A stretch of 64,000 bases of DNA, from the NCBI GenBank assembly GCA_963921935.1, contig OY998184.1, positions 88,200,364 through 88,264,363 of the forward strand, in the 5' to 3' direction. Positions 17,318-28,590 of the stretch are shown here, piece after piece. Each line of letters begins with the position of its first letter. Within the stretch, counting starts at the first letter, position 1. The notes beneath the pieces are model-generated. The model was not told where the DNA came from. It made no database searches and saw nothing but the letters and a program-made list of their open reading frames with translations. The position numbers were made by a program, and so were the translations under genes. The DNA comes from Galeruca laticollis. Its lineage: Eukaryota > Arthropoda > Insecta > Coleoptera > Chrysomelidae.

Positions 17318-19768
17318 CAGTGGTGTCAAAGATACGGCCCGCGGGCCACGACCGGCCCTCAAGACATTCTAATCCGGCCCGCTTTGCTGGAGTCAACCAA
17401 TCACATAGGCCTGCTGTGAATGGTTGAAAATATGCCAACAATAGTTAGAAATTAATGTTATTATGTTTTAAAATCTTGTAATTTTATATTTATATTCTAT
17501 AAATATTATAATTAATTGATATAATTGAACATCCTCCACGGGTGTATTAACCAAACGTGTCTAACCAATCATGGCCAACCCGAGCATTTTACTGTACTCT
17601 ACGGCAACGTCGCCGATGCAATGCCAGAGACGAACAACAGGGCGGGGGAGTGTGCTGTGAACAGTGCAGCAGTCAGCTCAGTCAGTAGCCAGACAAACGT
17701 TGTTCACAAGAATATTTATTTTTTTGCGTTGATTGTGCTTGTTGTGTGTAATTTATTTGAGTGCGCCTTGCGTCTGTTGCAATGTCTTCTAATAAACGAC
17801 GGAAAGTTGATAGCGAGTGTCGAGTTTTTCAAAGTAAGTGGGAACTATTGTATTTTTTCATTGAATGGAAAGGCAAACCACTTTGCTTGATTTGTATTCA
17901 AACTATTGCTGTTTGCAAAGAATTCAACTTGAAAAGACACTATGAAACCCATCATAAAGAGAAGTTTGACAAATTCTCTGACGAGATCAGACTAGAAAAA
18001 CTAGAATGTTTTAAAAGTAAATTGAAGGGACGTTCTTTACAAAGGCCAAAGTTGATAGTGAGAATGCTATGAGAGCGAGTTATGTAATTGCACTAAAAAT
18101 TGCAAAGAAATCGAAACCTTTTAGTGACGGCGAATTTGTTAAGGAATGTATGTTAGATGTGGCTGAGATTTCATTCCCATCCCAGAAACAATCTATTCAA
18201 GATATACCCCTGTCCAGAAATACAATTGCTGGCAGAGTAAATGAGTTGGCGGATAATTTGCATAAGCAACTTAGAGAAAAAGTGAAAGAATTTATTTTTT
18301 ATTCCATTGCTGTCGATGAAAGTACCGATATCAAAGATACAGCGCAGCTTGCTGTGTTTATTCGCGGAATCGATAAAAACTTTTTCATTACTGATGAACT
18401 ATTGAAATGTGTACCTTTGAAGGATACTACTACAGCTCAAGATATTTACCAGGCGATTGAACAATTAATTCAAAATAATGAACTTGATTGGGGAAAATTA
18501 TGCAGTATTACGACTGATGGTGCACCAGCCATGGTTGGAAAAAATGCTGGTGTTGTAACGAAAATACGTAAGAACATTTCAGATGAAGCTACACCTGAAC
18601 ACGAATTTGTGGGGATCCACTGTATGATTCATCAAGAGTCCTAGGCATCTCAAATACTTAAAATGGATCATGTCATGAAGCCAATAATTAAAATTATAAA
18701 CTTCATTCGGAGCAAAGGCCTAAATCACCGTCAATTTACACAATTTTTAAAAGATCTCGATGAAGCACATTCTGATATTATATACTTTACAGAAGTTCGT
18801 TGGCTTAGTCGCGGTTCAATGTTAAAGCGATTTTTCGAATTGCGTGAACATATTGTTAATTTTATGGATCAAAAGGGAAAACCAATTAATCATAGCGACG
18901 AATGGTGGCTTGATTGTGCTTTTCTGGTGGATATGACGGAGCATTTCAATAACTTGAACGTTAAGCTTCAAGGCAAAAACATGATTGTCACGCAAATGTA
19001 CTCAGATATACAGGCGTTTGAGATAAAATTAAAGTTGTTGGAGTCCCAATTGCGAGATCAAGTACTTCACCACTTTCGAGCACGTGGTACGTACAGTGCA
19101 GAGAAACTAACAGAGTTTGCTACTCTTCTACTTGATCTTATAACGGACTTTGAAGGTCGTTTCGCAGATTTTCGCGAATTGAACTCCTGTGAATTTCCTT
19201 TGTTTAATAATCCATTCACCTTTGAAGTTGCCAAGGCGAAAACAAATATGTAAATGGAACTAGTAGACTTGCAATGTGACACTGTTTTAAAAGACAAGTT
19301 CAAGGAAGTTGATATTTTGACATTCTACTCAAAATATTTTAAAAGTCATGGTAACTATCCCAACATGAGCAAACACGCTGCTCGTATTTTATGTATGTTT
19401 GGAAGTTTATATATATGTGAACAGATGTTTTCAATAATGAAAATCAACCAGTCTAAACACCTTTCGAGACTGACAGATGAACATCTTCAAGCTATTCTGA
19501 AAATTAGTACATCTGATTTGACACCAAACATCGACGACATAATGAAGCTGAAACGATGTCAAGTATCTGGGTCATCGAAATAGTTACTATACTAAACTTT
19601 TATTTATCTATTGTATAGATATAACTTTCTTTTATATTATGTTATTTTATATATTTCGTTGAATAATGATTTCCGTTATGATATATAAACAAACTTTTTT
19701 TAAGCCGGCCCCCCAAGCATGCCTCGAAGAAAAAATGGCACTCATGTAAATTGAGTTTGACACCCCTG
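17318..19768 (+). mobile_element. hAT transposon, GTF2IRD2-like (Charlie type)
   Basis: Termini CAGTGGTGTCAAAGAT and, on the other strand, CAGGGGTGTCAAACTC. The perfect 8-bp target duplication CCTTAAAG is at 17310-17317 and 19769-19776. It was inserted into the dispersed repeat in the large PDE8-like intron. Both ends and most of the transposase are preserved. Confidence 0.93.
17782..19583 (+). pseudogene. GTF2IRD2-like hAT transposase, lightly broken
   Basis: Starts at an ATG (MSSNKRRKVDSECRVFQSKW) followed by a C..C..H...H finger (CLICIQTIAV ... LKRHYETHH). The catalytic blocks IAVDESTDIKDTAQLAVFIR, SITTDGAPAMVGKNAG, IYFTEVRWLSRGSMLKRFFE and a C-terminal dimerisation block (LYICEQMFSIMKINQS) are present. 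Damage is slight: one frameshift near 18070, a TAG after MIHQES at about 18642, and a TAA at 19251. It resembles the hAT part of vertebrate GTF2IRD2. It is a recently dead copy. Confidence 0.9.
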
Positions 19769-19776
19769 CCTTAAAG

Positions 19777-19935
19777 CTTAAAGGAACTATAAAAATAAAT
19801 GTAATAAAAATTTAATGAAAAAAATAGATAAAAATATTAATTAACTAATTAATATTATTTACATTAGATGTTCGAATTGTAGTCCACCTTCTCCAACACA
19901 CATTTCGAATCGTGCTAGAAGATTTCTTGTATATA
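19777..19935 (-). repeat. Dispersed repeat, intron copy 1, part 2
   Basis: Continuation of the repeat beyond the hAT; matches the reverse complement of about 40530-40665, including TTCGAATTGTAGTCCACCTT. Confidence 0.82.
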
Positions 19936-20378
19936 ATAACTTTATTCAAAAATATGGTTTTACAAAATATTACCTGAAGTGAATAAAGTGTTATTACATT
20001 TGTTTCGCACAAAATACAATTTATTCATATACAATGGTCACATACAACAATACTAGTTATAAACTATTTGAATTCAATATAAATAAAAACACTATAAATT
20101 ATGTGTATAAAACTGAATCAACGACACAAGGAATTTTAAATTATCATCAGGCGTAAATATAGTAGAACTATGCATATAATCCATTGGAGTGAAGTCAATA
20201 CAATAATGTTATAAACTACAAACAACATGAACGAACTACAGTACTAAGTATCACAAAATAAAATGTTATAAAAATAATATTTATTTACCATTTTAGGACG
20301 TATAATACTACAGATAAATTGGAATATTAGTCGGTTACAACAACAATTTTGATATGGGTAAAAGTGTGAAAGATAAAA
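19936..20378. other. No gene seen
   Basis: AT-rich sequence left of the Ginger element. Its last ~85 bp (from AGGACGTATAATACTACAG at 20295) recur at 27659 on the far side of Ginger. Confidence 0.65.
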
Positions 20379-20676
20379 TATATATGTTACGGTTACTTGG
20401 CTAGTATATAAACTAGTTGGATAGTATACAAACTATCCAACTGCCTGGCTATTTTGATGAAAAATCATATTTTCACTAAAATAGCTACGAGTAATTGCTG
20501 GTTTGTATACTATCCAGCTAGTTTATAAACTATACAAAATTTATCGCTAAAACACAAACCACAAGGAAATTACACAAATTAGCTAGCATTTTTGGCTAGT
20601 TTGTAAACTATCCACATTAGTTGGATAAAGTGTTAACCTGATATTGGTAGTAATACATAATAACCAACGAGTTGGT
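20379..20676. repeat. Left terminal inverted repeat of the Ginger element
   Basis: Matches the reverse complement of 27283-27587. It holds clustered palindromic words (CTAGTATATAAACTAG, TTGGATAGTATACAAACTATCCAA) that could be repeated transposase sites. Confidence 0.85.
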
Positions 20677-20844
20677 TATTATGTATTACTCAACAAACTA
20701 ATCAATTCTCTTGGGTTAATTTAGTTCAGGATAGTAAAATCCTTAGTCAAAAATGGTTTCTTTATTGGTACAATGTAAGATTGTTACAGGTACCTATTAT
20801 TACTTTAGAAAAAGTAAAAGAAAACCACCAAACAAATAACAGTA

Positions 20845-22113
20845 TTATTTGTTGAAGCAAGTTGCACTGTTGTGGCACTTACTATTACACGTATATCCGG
20901 ACGCAAGACATTTACACTTTTTATTCGCACAACTCTTCTTGCAGTGACATCGCACATATCCTTGGGTTGAACCCGATACTGAAAATTTTCCTGCAGCGCT
21001 TCGTAATGTTATTTCGGTGTCCGTCTTGACATTTTCCAACTTTAAAAATTGTTGCTTACATATTTCAAATTCGTTGCGGGAATAGAGCTGTTTAAGGACA
21101 CCGTGAACAGTTCCAATTCGGTAAAATTCATCTTCTACACTCATTATTACGCCCAATATATTTCTATGATCTGACCGACTTCGATCTACATCTGAAATGG
21201 GTACTCTCACGGACATGCCGACAGTTCCTGGTTTAAATTTCTTGCGAGAAGTTTGTAGCATTTTTTGTGCTTGCCTTTTTAGACTTTCTTGACATGAATC
21301 CCTTATCGCTTTAATATTGTTTTTAAACGATGAAATAAAACAATATAGTTTGTTTAAATCTTCATATATTTGAACTAATGTTCAATTTAAACTTGTTGAC
21401 GCGTTTCACTAACACAGTAGCTTTCTCAAAACGAATTGTTTTTATTCTGACAATGGTCACATACGTTTTCTTCAGAACATAATAAGCATTTTTGTGGTAA
21501 TGATTCATTGAGAGCATTTTCTGTTGTTTCAGTAGAGAGCAATGCCATTGCTTGTTCTTTAAATAAAACTGAGGTTTTGTTGTTAACTTCGAGCGAAACT
21601 GGGGTTTCAGTATTATTTTCGGGTAGAACTGGGGTTGCAGTATTAACTTCGAGTAAAATTGGGGTTTCAGTATTATCTGCGAATACAACTGGGCTTTGAG
21701 TATTATCGGGCAGCAGAACCAGCGTAGCATTTTCATCTAAATCTAAAAGAAATTAGGTTGTGAAATAATGTGAAAATACTTTATAGATACGTACCAGACA
21801 ATTGTTGGGCGGCCATTTCCTCTTCAGTGACGGTAGATTTTTCATCGGGTACAAAAATATTTGAAGGATGTGGATCTTCTTCCACTTTATCCTCGGTGTC
21901 ATTACTAGAAGATAAAAATGTTTCCAGTTCTTCTTCTGTACGGTTGGATTTAATGTTTGTGATAGAAACAGGGAGGTTATTTAAACCATCTCTATACTTT
22001 ACACCATGTAAAGCTTCATAAGGACTGCGTCCAATACAAGAATGAAAGCAGCTACAGAAAACAATGAACTGAGTTAAAACGCAACTTATACAAACACAGA
22101 GTCGATGTTGCAT
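20845..22113 (-). pseudogene. Ginger integrase, C-terminal part with cysteine-rich tail
   Basis: Starts near 22040 with the GRSPYEALHGVKYRDGLNNL block that follows the integrase core in this family. It then has an acidic linker, a run of ~10-residue repeats (TETPVLLEVN type, 21571-21720), a broken stretch, and at 21261-20845 a region with PISDVDRSRSDHRNILGVIM and a terminal cysteine-rich module (CHCKKSCANKKCKCLASGYT then CNSKCH), as found at KRBA2-like C-termini. Frame breaks and stops lie between 21300 and 21500. Confidence 0.8.
21571..21720 (-). repeat. Coding minisatellite in the Ginger linker
   Basis: Four to five degenerate 30-bp units (GGGGTTTCAGTATTA and similar on the plus strand) coding a 10-residue T-x-(T/S)-P-V-x-x-x-x-N motif. 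Confidence 0.75.
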
Positions 22114-22210
22114 TCACCTATACTTACGCAAACAAAACAGATACAAAATTATGCCGCTGCGCCGGTTTCACAACTGGCAAATGAATTAAAAAAACAGTTT
22201 CTTTTCTTAA

Positions 22211-22708
22211 AGGACCCCGCACAAACCTTATGGAAAAGTGGTCCCGGTTAAATTGGCCCAAACTTTGGGAATGAACAGATCTTGATGAGTAGAAAAAAAG
22301 TCTCCACGGCACCAAACTCCGGGGATGCCGCGTTTTCGAGATATCCGCGTCTGAAAAGTGAAAATTGAGCTCCGACATATATGTTATCTCTGTAGGTTAT
22401 TACAGTAAACCTTAGTATGGCGAGTCAGCTAACGTTAATGTTCAGTGTAGAATATTGGTGGAAATATTTACGAAACCACGGAAGACAATATAAGACAAAC
22501 TCTCCCCCAGGGGCGTCCAGATTGATGGGAAATAGGGTGGAATTCACATCACCCACTAAGGAAAAAAGGTCTGTTCGCATCCATAGAATGAATGAACTAC
22601 TGATCTGATGACTTTCCATGCGTGCAAGGTGATCTCCGAAATATTTGGAATCACGCGACTTGACAGGGGTGCCAAAAAATGGGCGTGGGCCCCAGCAAAT
22701 AAGGCCTA
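22211..22708. repeat. Left ~498-bp terminal inverted repeat
   Basis: Reverse complement of about 25556-26053, with about one difference every 10-20 bases. Inner limit is near GGGCCCCAGCAAAT. Confidence 0.85.
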
Positions 22709-23022
22709 CACTAACTCTAGTTTATGTGGACATTACCAATTGTCATGGATTTTCTGAGGCACAGATTTGATTGCGTTGACCGAGCGCATCTTTGGCGTCC
22801 ATGAGGAGTGTGCAAAGGGGTTTCTGGGCCGCATGTGCGACTTTCTCTCTGCCTTGAAGTTTTCGAACGGAAGGACTGGGGGGGCAAACACTCTATAACG
22901 TGCAAGTGAACCAAAAGAAGGCGTGATTATTGCAGGTCTAAAGTAAGAAACTTGAACACATCAACAAAGTATTTATTATGACAATTAAATTAAAAATAAA
23001 TAGATTAACATTCTCAAAGACT

Positions 23023-25086
23023 CTACTCTTCTTCTAACCGCTGGATTTCTTGCACGTGTCTTTGTCGTGGTCTGTGTGCTGCATCAACAACATTATCAAG
23101 TAAAGCCGTAGTCGGGTATCTGGTGTGAGGTTGGTGCCGTGCATGTCCCAGAAACCATAACACACTCGCAACATGCGCACAGCTCCCCAATGTTCTCGCT
23201 CCACTTTTACAGGTACAATAATATCCAAAAATGAGCGGTTCATGCTCCGCTGCCCTTTCATCTGGATCATCGTCTGCCCTAAATGCAATAAACAACTGGT
23301 ATTTTGCTGCATTTCGAAAACGAGAGTAAAGGCGAACTCGCATCAGTCCAGGTTCATCAAAGCGTTCATCAAATTCGAAAGTTTCAGTCCCTTCTCTCTG
23401 TAGCTTGTCCTGAATATAAGATGGAGATAAATTGATTTGGCAGATCCCCATGGTAATCTCTTTAAGGTAATCAATATCTAATCTAGGAAAATTGGGCGCA
23501 TGATTTTCATTCAAGCGAACCCATCCTCCATTGCGGCGCTCCAAATGATCATTTTCGACCCTAGTTTGAACAACGTTTGGCTCTCGCGCTCTGCGTAGCA
23601 TTGTTTCAGCCAACTCCCCATCTGCCTCCTGCATTTGTATTCGGTCCTTATATCTGTTAATGATGGCGCCCGCAATCCGGTAAAAATCTCCTAAATGGGA
23701 TGCGTGATCCATCGGAATGCTGTCGTTGAAAAACTTGAACATGGACTTAATATGCCCATTGCGGGCCTCCACTAGCCATCTTGTCTTAGTAATAAGTCGG
23801 CAGTCATTAGCTTCTTCTGTGTCTAGTTGCCGTTGTCCCCGTGGAAGGAGTGCAGGCATTTTACAACGAATGCCCAAATTCTCGAGGTACGGGAGGACGT
23901 CTCTATAGCCACGATCGAAAATGAAAATATCACCGTTTTCAAACCACTCTCGGATACCATTAATATTGTTTTCATACTCATTTTGTAAAATCGCTGCGTC
24001 GTTGTTCGCAGAATCAGAAAAGTAGGGACCCTGTATATCTAAGATATACCCATCTGGCGCCACTATAACAGCGGGTTTCACTAAATGTCTTCCTTTATGT
24101 AGAGAGTAAGACTGTCTCAGAGCACTAAAATTACTACTTTTGGGGATATATGAATATGTTGCATCGAGATATGCAATGGCAACTGGCAATTCTGGGTTTT
24201 GATTGTACAATCGATTCGCCAATTCCGTCACGTGCTGTTCAATGTATTGCTGTCTATTAATAGCATTTAGGCCTATGTTTTCTGGCACAAATTGGACCAT
24301 CAAGCATCTTCGAACTGTGGAAATCGCTAGAGAAACAGCTTGTCGACTCGAGTATTTAAAAATCAGTTTCAGGAATTCATCGGACAGACCCTGTCGAAGC
24401 TTGCACAAGAACGTCAATAAGTCTTTTCTATGTACCCGTCGACCGTAATTCTCATTTTCGTTATTACCTTCACAATATCTGTACATATCATCAAATTGAG
24501 CTTTACTTATGGAGGTTACACATCGAAATTCATCATCTGTGAAGGAATTCTCGTCGTTGAAGTTTGGCTCATCTGGTCTTGCCTCACGGCGCATTACTTG
24601 CAACAGGTTATTCAGTTCTGGGCCAGGCAAACGGTATGGTCTATTCACAAATTCCAAACCGTCAAGAAGTAATCTTTGAACGAACCCGTTTTGATCCAAA
24701 TGATGAGGACATGATCGAACAGACGGAGGAGCATAGATATTCCGCAGAATGGATATTTTGACTCGACAGTTGCCTGATAAACGACTTGTATTCCTTTGCT
24801 CTCCGCAAAACAGGCAATATCGGTTCCGCGTCTGCTTCAACACATTCAATATTATGCAGGTGGGGTCCGCTTCTAGATCTCGAATTTCCCTATTTATGCT
24901 TTGGTTGCAGTTAAAACAAATACGAGTATTTGCATCTATTTCGAGGCCAGGATGATTGAGATCATTGCGCCGGGTAACCGCAATTTCACGTTTTTGAGCG
25001 TGGGCTTCTCCATAGATAAGTACCATCACACGTGGCTGGAAACGGGCGTTACACACATAGCAATTTAGTCTGTTGCGAGCTGCCAT
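23023..25086 (-). CDS. DDE transposase with SWIM zinc finger, intact 687 aa
   Basis: Uninterrupted frame from an ATG at 25086. Residues ~8-110 contain three C..C pairs (CYVCNARF, CFNCNQS, CLFCGEQ) that look like zinc knuckles. A helix-turn-helix-like part (ISKAQFDDMYRYCEG; LTFLCKLRQGLSDEFLKLIF) precedes a DDE_Tnp_4-type core: AIAYLDATYSYIPK (first D), IFIFDRGYRDVLPY (second D), TRWLVEARNGHIK (E). Near the C-terminus, CTCKSGARTLGSCAHVASVL fits the SWIM pattern CxC..CxH. Such proteins should excise and insert DNA in the nucleus. With intact ends and frame, this is one of two candidate active DNA transposons in the window. No introns seen. Confidence 0.88.
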   Translation of the reverse strand: MAARNRLNCYVCNARFQPRVMVLIYGEAHAQKREIAVTRRNDLNHPGLEIDANTRICFNCNQSINREIRDLEADPTCIILNVLKQTRNRYCLFCGEQRNTSRLSGNCRVKISILRNIYAPPSVRSCPHHLDQNGFVQRLLLDGLEFVNRPYRLPGPELNNLLQVMRREARPDEPNFNDENSFTDDEFRCVTSISKAQFDDMYRYCEGNNENENYGRRVHRKDLLTFLCKLRQGLSDEFLKLIFKYSSRQAVSLAISTVRRCLMVQFVPENIGLNAINRQQYIEQHVTELANRLYNQNPELPVAIAYLDATYSYIPKSSNFSALRQSYSLHKGRHLVKPAVIVAPDGYILDIQGPYFSDSANNDAAILQNEYENNINGIREWFENGDIFIFDRGYRDVLPYLENLGIRCKMPALLPRGQRQLDTEEANDCRLITKTRWLVEARNGHIKSMFKFFNDSIPMDHASHLGDFYRIAGAIINRYKDRIQMQEADGELAETMLRRAREPNVVQTRVENDHLERRNGGWVRLNENHAPNFPRLDIDYLKEITMGICQINLSPSYIQDKLQREGTETFEFDERFDEPGLMRVRLYSRFRNAAKYQLFIAFRADDDPDERAAEHEPLIFGYYCTCKSGARTLGSCAHVASVLWFLGHARHQPHTRYPTTALLDNVVDAAHRPRQRHVQEIQRLEEE

Positions 25087-25555
25087 ACTTCCTAGGATTC
25101 ATGAACGACCCAATAAGAAGGTTATTTAAGACTTGGACTTCAATATTGGATGCGAAAAATACTTACTTCAGGGGATCGAACGTCAATTATCTATAATGAG
25201 TAAGGAACAGATCAATCACAAAGTTGATAAATTGACAAGGTGTCACAAAGCGTCACAGGAAATTGAACTTGAACTTGCAAAAATCTTCCTAATATAAACA
25301 AAGCGATTCTGTCTGATGTAAACAAAGATTTGATTGCAAAGGACGAACACAGAGGGCCTGTTATCGCTTTGTTTCTAGATATTGGGAGAACCAAGTGAAT
25401 GTGGACGCCCTTGGACGGAGACTTTGTTTATATTGTCTTCGCAGTCTGGTGGAATTTTTCGCGCATATTTTGTACAAAAATCAACCTCATCTGGCTAACA
25501 ATACTCAAGTTTTCAGTAGAAGCGCACTAAGTGCGCACATAAAACAAAGTTGGTG

Positions 25556-26053
25556 TAGGTCTCATTTACTGGGGCCCGGCACCCATTTTTTGGCAACCTT
25601 AAAAAATCGTGTAAATCTAAATATTTCAGAGAGCACCTTGCATGCATGGAAAATGATAAAATCAGGAGTTCATTCGTTCCATTGATGCAAACAAACCTTT
25701 TTTCCTTAGTGGGCGATGTGAATTCCACCCTATTTCCCAACAATTTGGGCGCACCTGGGCGAGAGTTTGTCTTATATTGTCATCCGTGCTTTCGTAGACA
25801 TTTCCACCAATATTCTACACCGAACTTTAACGTTAGCTGGCTCGCCATACTAAGGTTAACTGTAATAACCTACAGAGATAACCTATATCTCGGAGCTCAA
25901 TTTTCACTTTTCAGACGCGGATATCTCGAAAACACGGCATCCCCGGAGTTTGGTGCCGTGGAGACCTTTTTTCTACTCATCAAGATCTGTTCATTCCCAA
26001 AGTTTGGGCCAATTTAACCGGGACCACTTTTCCATCAGGTTTGTGCGGGGTCC
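25556..26053. repeat. Right ~498-bp terminal inverted repeat
   Basis: Counterpart of 22211-22708, ending GTTTGTGCGGGGTCCT. The two arms share an open stretch (VGDVNSTLFP) in the same sense relative to the element end. I treat this as shared repeat sequence rather than a gene. Confidence 0.85.
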
Positions 26054-26089
26054 TTTCAAAATACTAGCCTACTCACCGATTTTTATGAA

Positions 26090-26262
26090 ATTCAACAATT
26101 TTTAAACCTTCGCTCCATTTTGTCGAGTTATTATCTTTCATCCACGACGCTAACTTGTTCTCTATATCTTGGTTCGGCCTCTCCTTGTGATTGTGAATGT
26201 CTCGATTTACCATGCACAATATGGCAGTCAGGCCACATTCCGACTAATTCCTCAATCACCTA
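26090..26262 (-). pseudogene. Ginger integrase, middle exon
   Basis: After a splice acceptor near 26263 the translation gives VIEELVGMWPDCHIVHGKSR then HSQSQG. After a small shift at the expected VER (catalytic Glu) site it reads NQDIENKLASWMKDNNSTKW. This is the typical order after DNGREFANQ in KRBA2-like integrases. The exon ends in KNR with a GTGAG donor; the next exon lies beyond the nested transposon, at about 22030. Confidence 0.75.
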
Positions 26263-26466
26263 AAAAAATCAAAATATATTGATTTTGTTTTATTTCATCC
26301 ATATAAGCAACATTTAGGGAATTTGAAATAAAGGACATGGCACTTCAAAATCTCAACTTTGGGCCCATTTTTCCGGTACACCCAGTAGAGCTATGACTTT
26401 AGCGCAAAGGAAAAAAATCTTTTGATGTCAGCTACAACATATCAAAACTACAGAGGGCCAAAATGC

Positions 26467-27122
26467 CTATAAAAAGTGCCATGTCCTTTCTAGCATGCCT
26501 TTTACTCTAATACCCACCTGGTTTGCAAATTCTCGGCCATTGTCGCTCTGCAACACGCAAGGGCTTAGTAAGTCTGCAAATACTTCTAATAGGTGCTCAG
26601 CTACTTCTTTAGCTTTCTTTGTTTTTAGCACTCTCAACCTGATGTATTTGGTTAGGTGGTCTTGGTAGACAAAAATAAATTTGTAGTCACCATCTGGTCT
26701 AGTTTGTAAGTCGATGAGATCGATTTGGCATCGAGAATTTAAATGATTTGAAACAATTGGTTTAACAACAATTCCCTTTTTAGTTTTGTTCCGTTTAAGC
26801 TGCATTTTGTTGTTGCTTGACGCCCTCCATGCCCAGTTCCCTGATGGGCATCTTTAATCGCATCATAACATTCACTCAAACGTAAAATAATATTTCCAGA
26901 TCTTCTATGTAGAATTACATAAGATGATTCGATTCTTTGTAAATCATAAGTATTTATCACATGATAATCACTCTTGTTACTACTGTCAGGTCCAGTTTCG
27001 CGTATTCTATTGATACGTTGCAAAAGTTCACTATAATCGCTATCATTCATTAATTTTGAATTTTGCGACTTTTCGTCGTAAACGTCTAATGATAGGTTTT
27101 CAAATTGTTGCTGTTGATTCAT
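26467..27122 (-). pseudogene. Ginger integrase, N-terminal half
   Basis: Begins at an ATG at 27122 (MNQQQQFENLSLDVYDEKSQ). The first part holds the HH half of an integrase zinc domain (DAHQGTGHGGRQ); the CC half is deleted and the frame shifts near 26805. It resumes with RCQIDLIDLQTRPDGDYKFI (first catalytic Asp) and VLQSDNGREFANQ (second Asp), followed by a GTGGGT intron donor near 26518. This is the KRBA2/Ginger family, whose integrases resemble those of gypsy elements but move as DNA. Inactive as it stands. Confidence 0.82.
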
Positions 27123-27282
27123 TTTCAATAATCCTATACCTATTCTAACAAATTTCACGATACACAACTGTACACCGTCACAACACACATCACTTGACGA
27201 AACATAACGCCACTAAATTACCCAAAGAGAATTGGTTGGTTTACGTAATAACCAACTCGCGTTGATTGGTATACTTACTAAC

Positions 27283-27587
27283 CAACTCGTTGGTTATTAT
27301 GTATTACTACCAATATCAGGTTAACACTTTATCCAACTAATGTGGATAGTTTACAAACTAGCCAAAAATGCTAGCTAATTTGTGTACTTTCCTTGTGGTT
27401 TGAGCTTTAGCGACAAATTTTGTATAGTTTATAAACTGGCTGGATAGTATACAAACCAACCATTACTCGTAGCTATTTTAGTGAAAATATGATTTTTCAT
27501 CAAAATAACCAGGCAGTTGGATAGTTTGTATACTATCCAACTAGTTTATATACTAGCCCAGTAAATACTTTAACCGTAACATATATA
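27283..27587. repeat. Right terminal inverted repeat of the Ginger element
   Basis: Counterpart of 20379-20676, ending ...CCGTAACATATATA. It contains ~7 bp (AGTATTT region near the end) that the left copy lacks. Confidence 0.85.
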
Positions 27588-27790
27588 AAATGTGAAAATG
27601 TAATAAAATAACAATATTTCTTGAGGCGTATTCATATTTAACAAACAGAGGACGTATAATACTACAGATAAATTGAAATGTTAGTCGGTTACAACAACAA
27701 TTTTGATATGGGTAAAAGTGTGAACGATAACATGTAAAAATGTACTAAAATTATAATATTTCTTGAGGCGTATTCATATTTAACACACAC
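27588..27790. repeat. Tandem ~130-bp duplication flanking the Ginger insertion
   Basis: CAATATTTCTTGAGGCGTAT occurs near 27612 and, as TAATATTTCTTGAGGCGTAT, near 27752. AGGACGTATAATACTACAG occurs at 27659 and also left of Ginger at 20295. The simplest reading is a tandemly duplicated host unit into whose first copy Ginger inserted. Confidence 0.7.
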
Positions 27791-27874
27791 GGAAATGGGA
27801 TAGAGATAAAAATTGTATAGGAAATATAACGAGGAAGTTTCTTGGTCAATATTGATTGGTTAAAATAATCATTC

Positions 27875-28590
27875 TCAAAAGACTCGAACTTTAGATCTCT
27901 TCATGAACATTTTCAGCTGTTTTTTGAATTGGAATGAGTTGGGTATAGCGCGAATTGTTTCAGGTAAAGAATTGAACATTTTTGGAGCGTTGCAAGAAAA
28001 ACTAGTTCTCAGCAGTGAGTTTGTTATTTGTGGTATTACATAGTTATTTCTTTGTCTAGTGTTATAGGTATGTTTTGGTAAGTTTGACGAGTGTTTTGTT
28101 GTATAGTACTTCATGTTGACATTGTAGTAATAGAGTTGTTTAAGGTCGAGTACCTCTGATTCTTGAAATAGTAGATCACTTGGATATCTTGAGTTTTTAC
28201 TTAGAAGGGGTCGGATGTGGGATTTTAGTGCACCTCCCCATGCTAATAAACCGTATCGAAAGTGACTTTCAACGAGTGCGTGATATAGTGTGAGCAAATG
28301 ATGAACAGGAAGGATTTTTTTCATGTATCTTAATTTATAAAGGATACATTGTAGTTTTTTGGCTACGTAGTTGATGTGTAAATCCCATTTCATGTGCTAG
28401 TCTATTATGACTCCTAAGTACTTTAAGTTACTTTCGGCGGTAATTGTAAGATTGTTTTTACCATCGAGGATGTTGAGCTGAGTAAAGTGAAGAAGATTTG
28501 CTTTATTACAACTGAAAGGTAGGAAGTTGGTTTTTTGAATGTTTATAGTTAGCAACCATTTTTTAATGATAATAAAGTCTATGTCTACTA
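27875..28590 (-). pseudogene. 5'-truncated LINE: RT C-terminal region
   Basis: Translation gives an SNLKYLGVIID motif, an in-frame TAG at 28397, then HMKWDLHINYVAKKLQCILY and the family-typical ESHFRYGLLAWGGALKSHIR and FNSLPETIRA endings. This is the C-terminal domain of a Jockey/CR1-like LINE ORF2. It starts abruptly at about 28590 inside mariner-like transposase sequence, so the LINE was probably 5'-truncated on insertion there. No catalytic YADD is present. Confidence 0.78.

Larger units (their letters stand above)
22211..26053 (-). mobile_element. DDE_Tnp_4-like/SWIM transposon with ~0.5-kb terminal inverted repeats
   Basis: Left repeat 22211 to about 22708 and right repeat about 25556 to 26053 are reverse complements with scattered substitutions; the outermost bases are AGGACCCCGCACAAACC. 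The element sits in an intron of the Ginger gene. It carries one uninterrupted 687-codon frame. No target duplication is certain: flanks are ..TTCTTAA and TTCAAAA... Superfamily assignment (IS4EU/ISL2EU-like or another DDE_Tnp_4 group) is open. Confidence 0.85.
20379..27587 (-). mobile_element. Ginger-type (KRBA2-like) DNA transposon with nested element
   Basis: Terminal inverted repeats of about 300 bp: 20379-20676 and 27283-27587, both beginning TATATATGTTACGGTTA when read inward. The repeats are rich in palindromes such as GATAGTATACAAACTATC and TAGTTTATAAACTA. Inside, on the minus strand, lies an integrase-like gene with introns, interrupted by a DDE/SWIM transposon at 22211-26053. The target duplication could not be fixed because A/T runs flank both ends. 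Confidence 0.8.

Noticed and set aside
24203..24955. Several plus-strand frames opposite the DDE/SWIM transposase
   Set aside because: Shadow frames of an intact 687-codon gene on the other strand.
25646..26017. Open frame in the right terminal repeat of the DDE/SWIM element, also partly open in the left repeat
   Set aside because: It is the same repeat sequence read twice; the frame is not continuous with any domain and its start is arbitrary.
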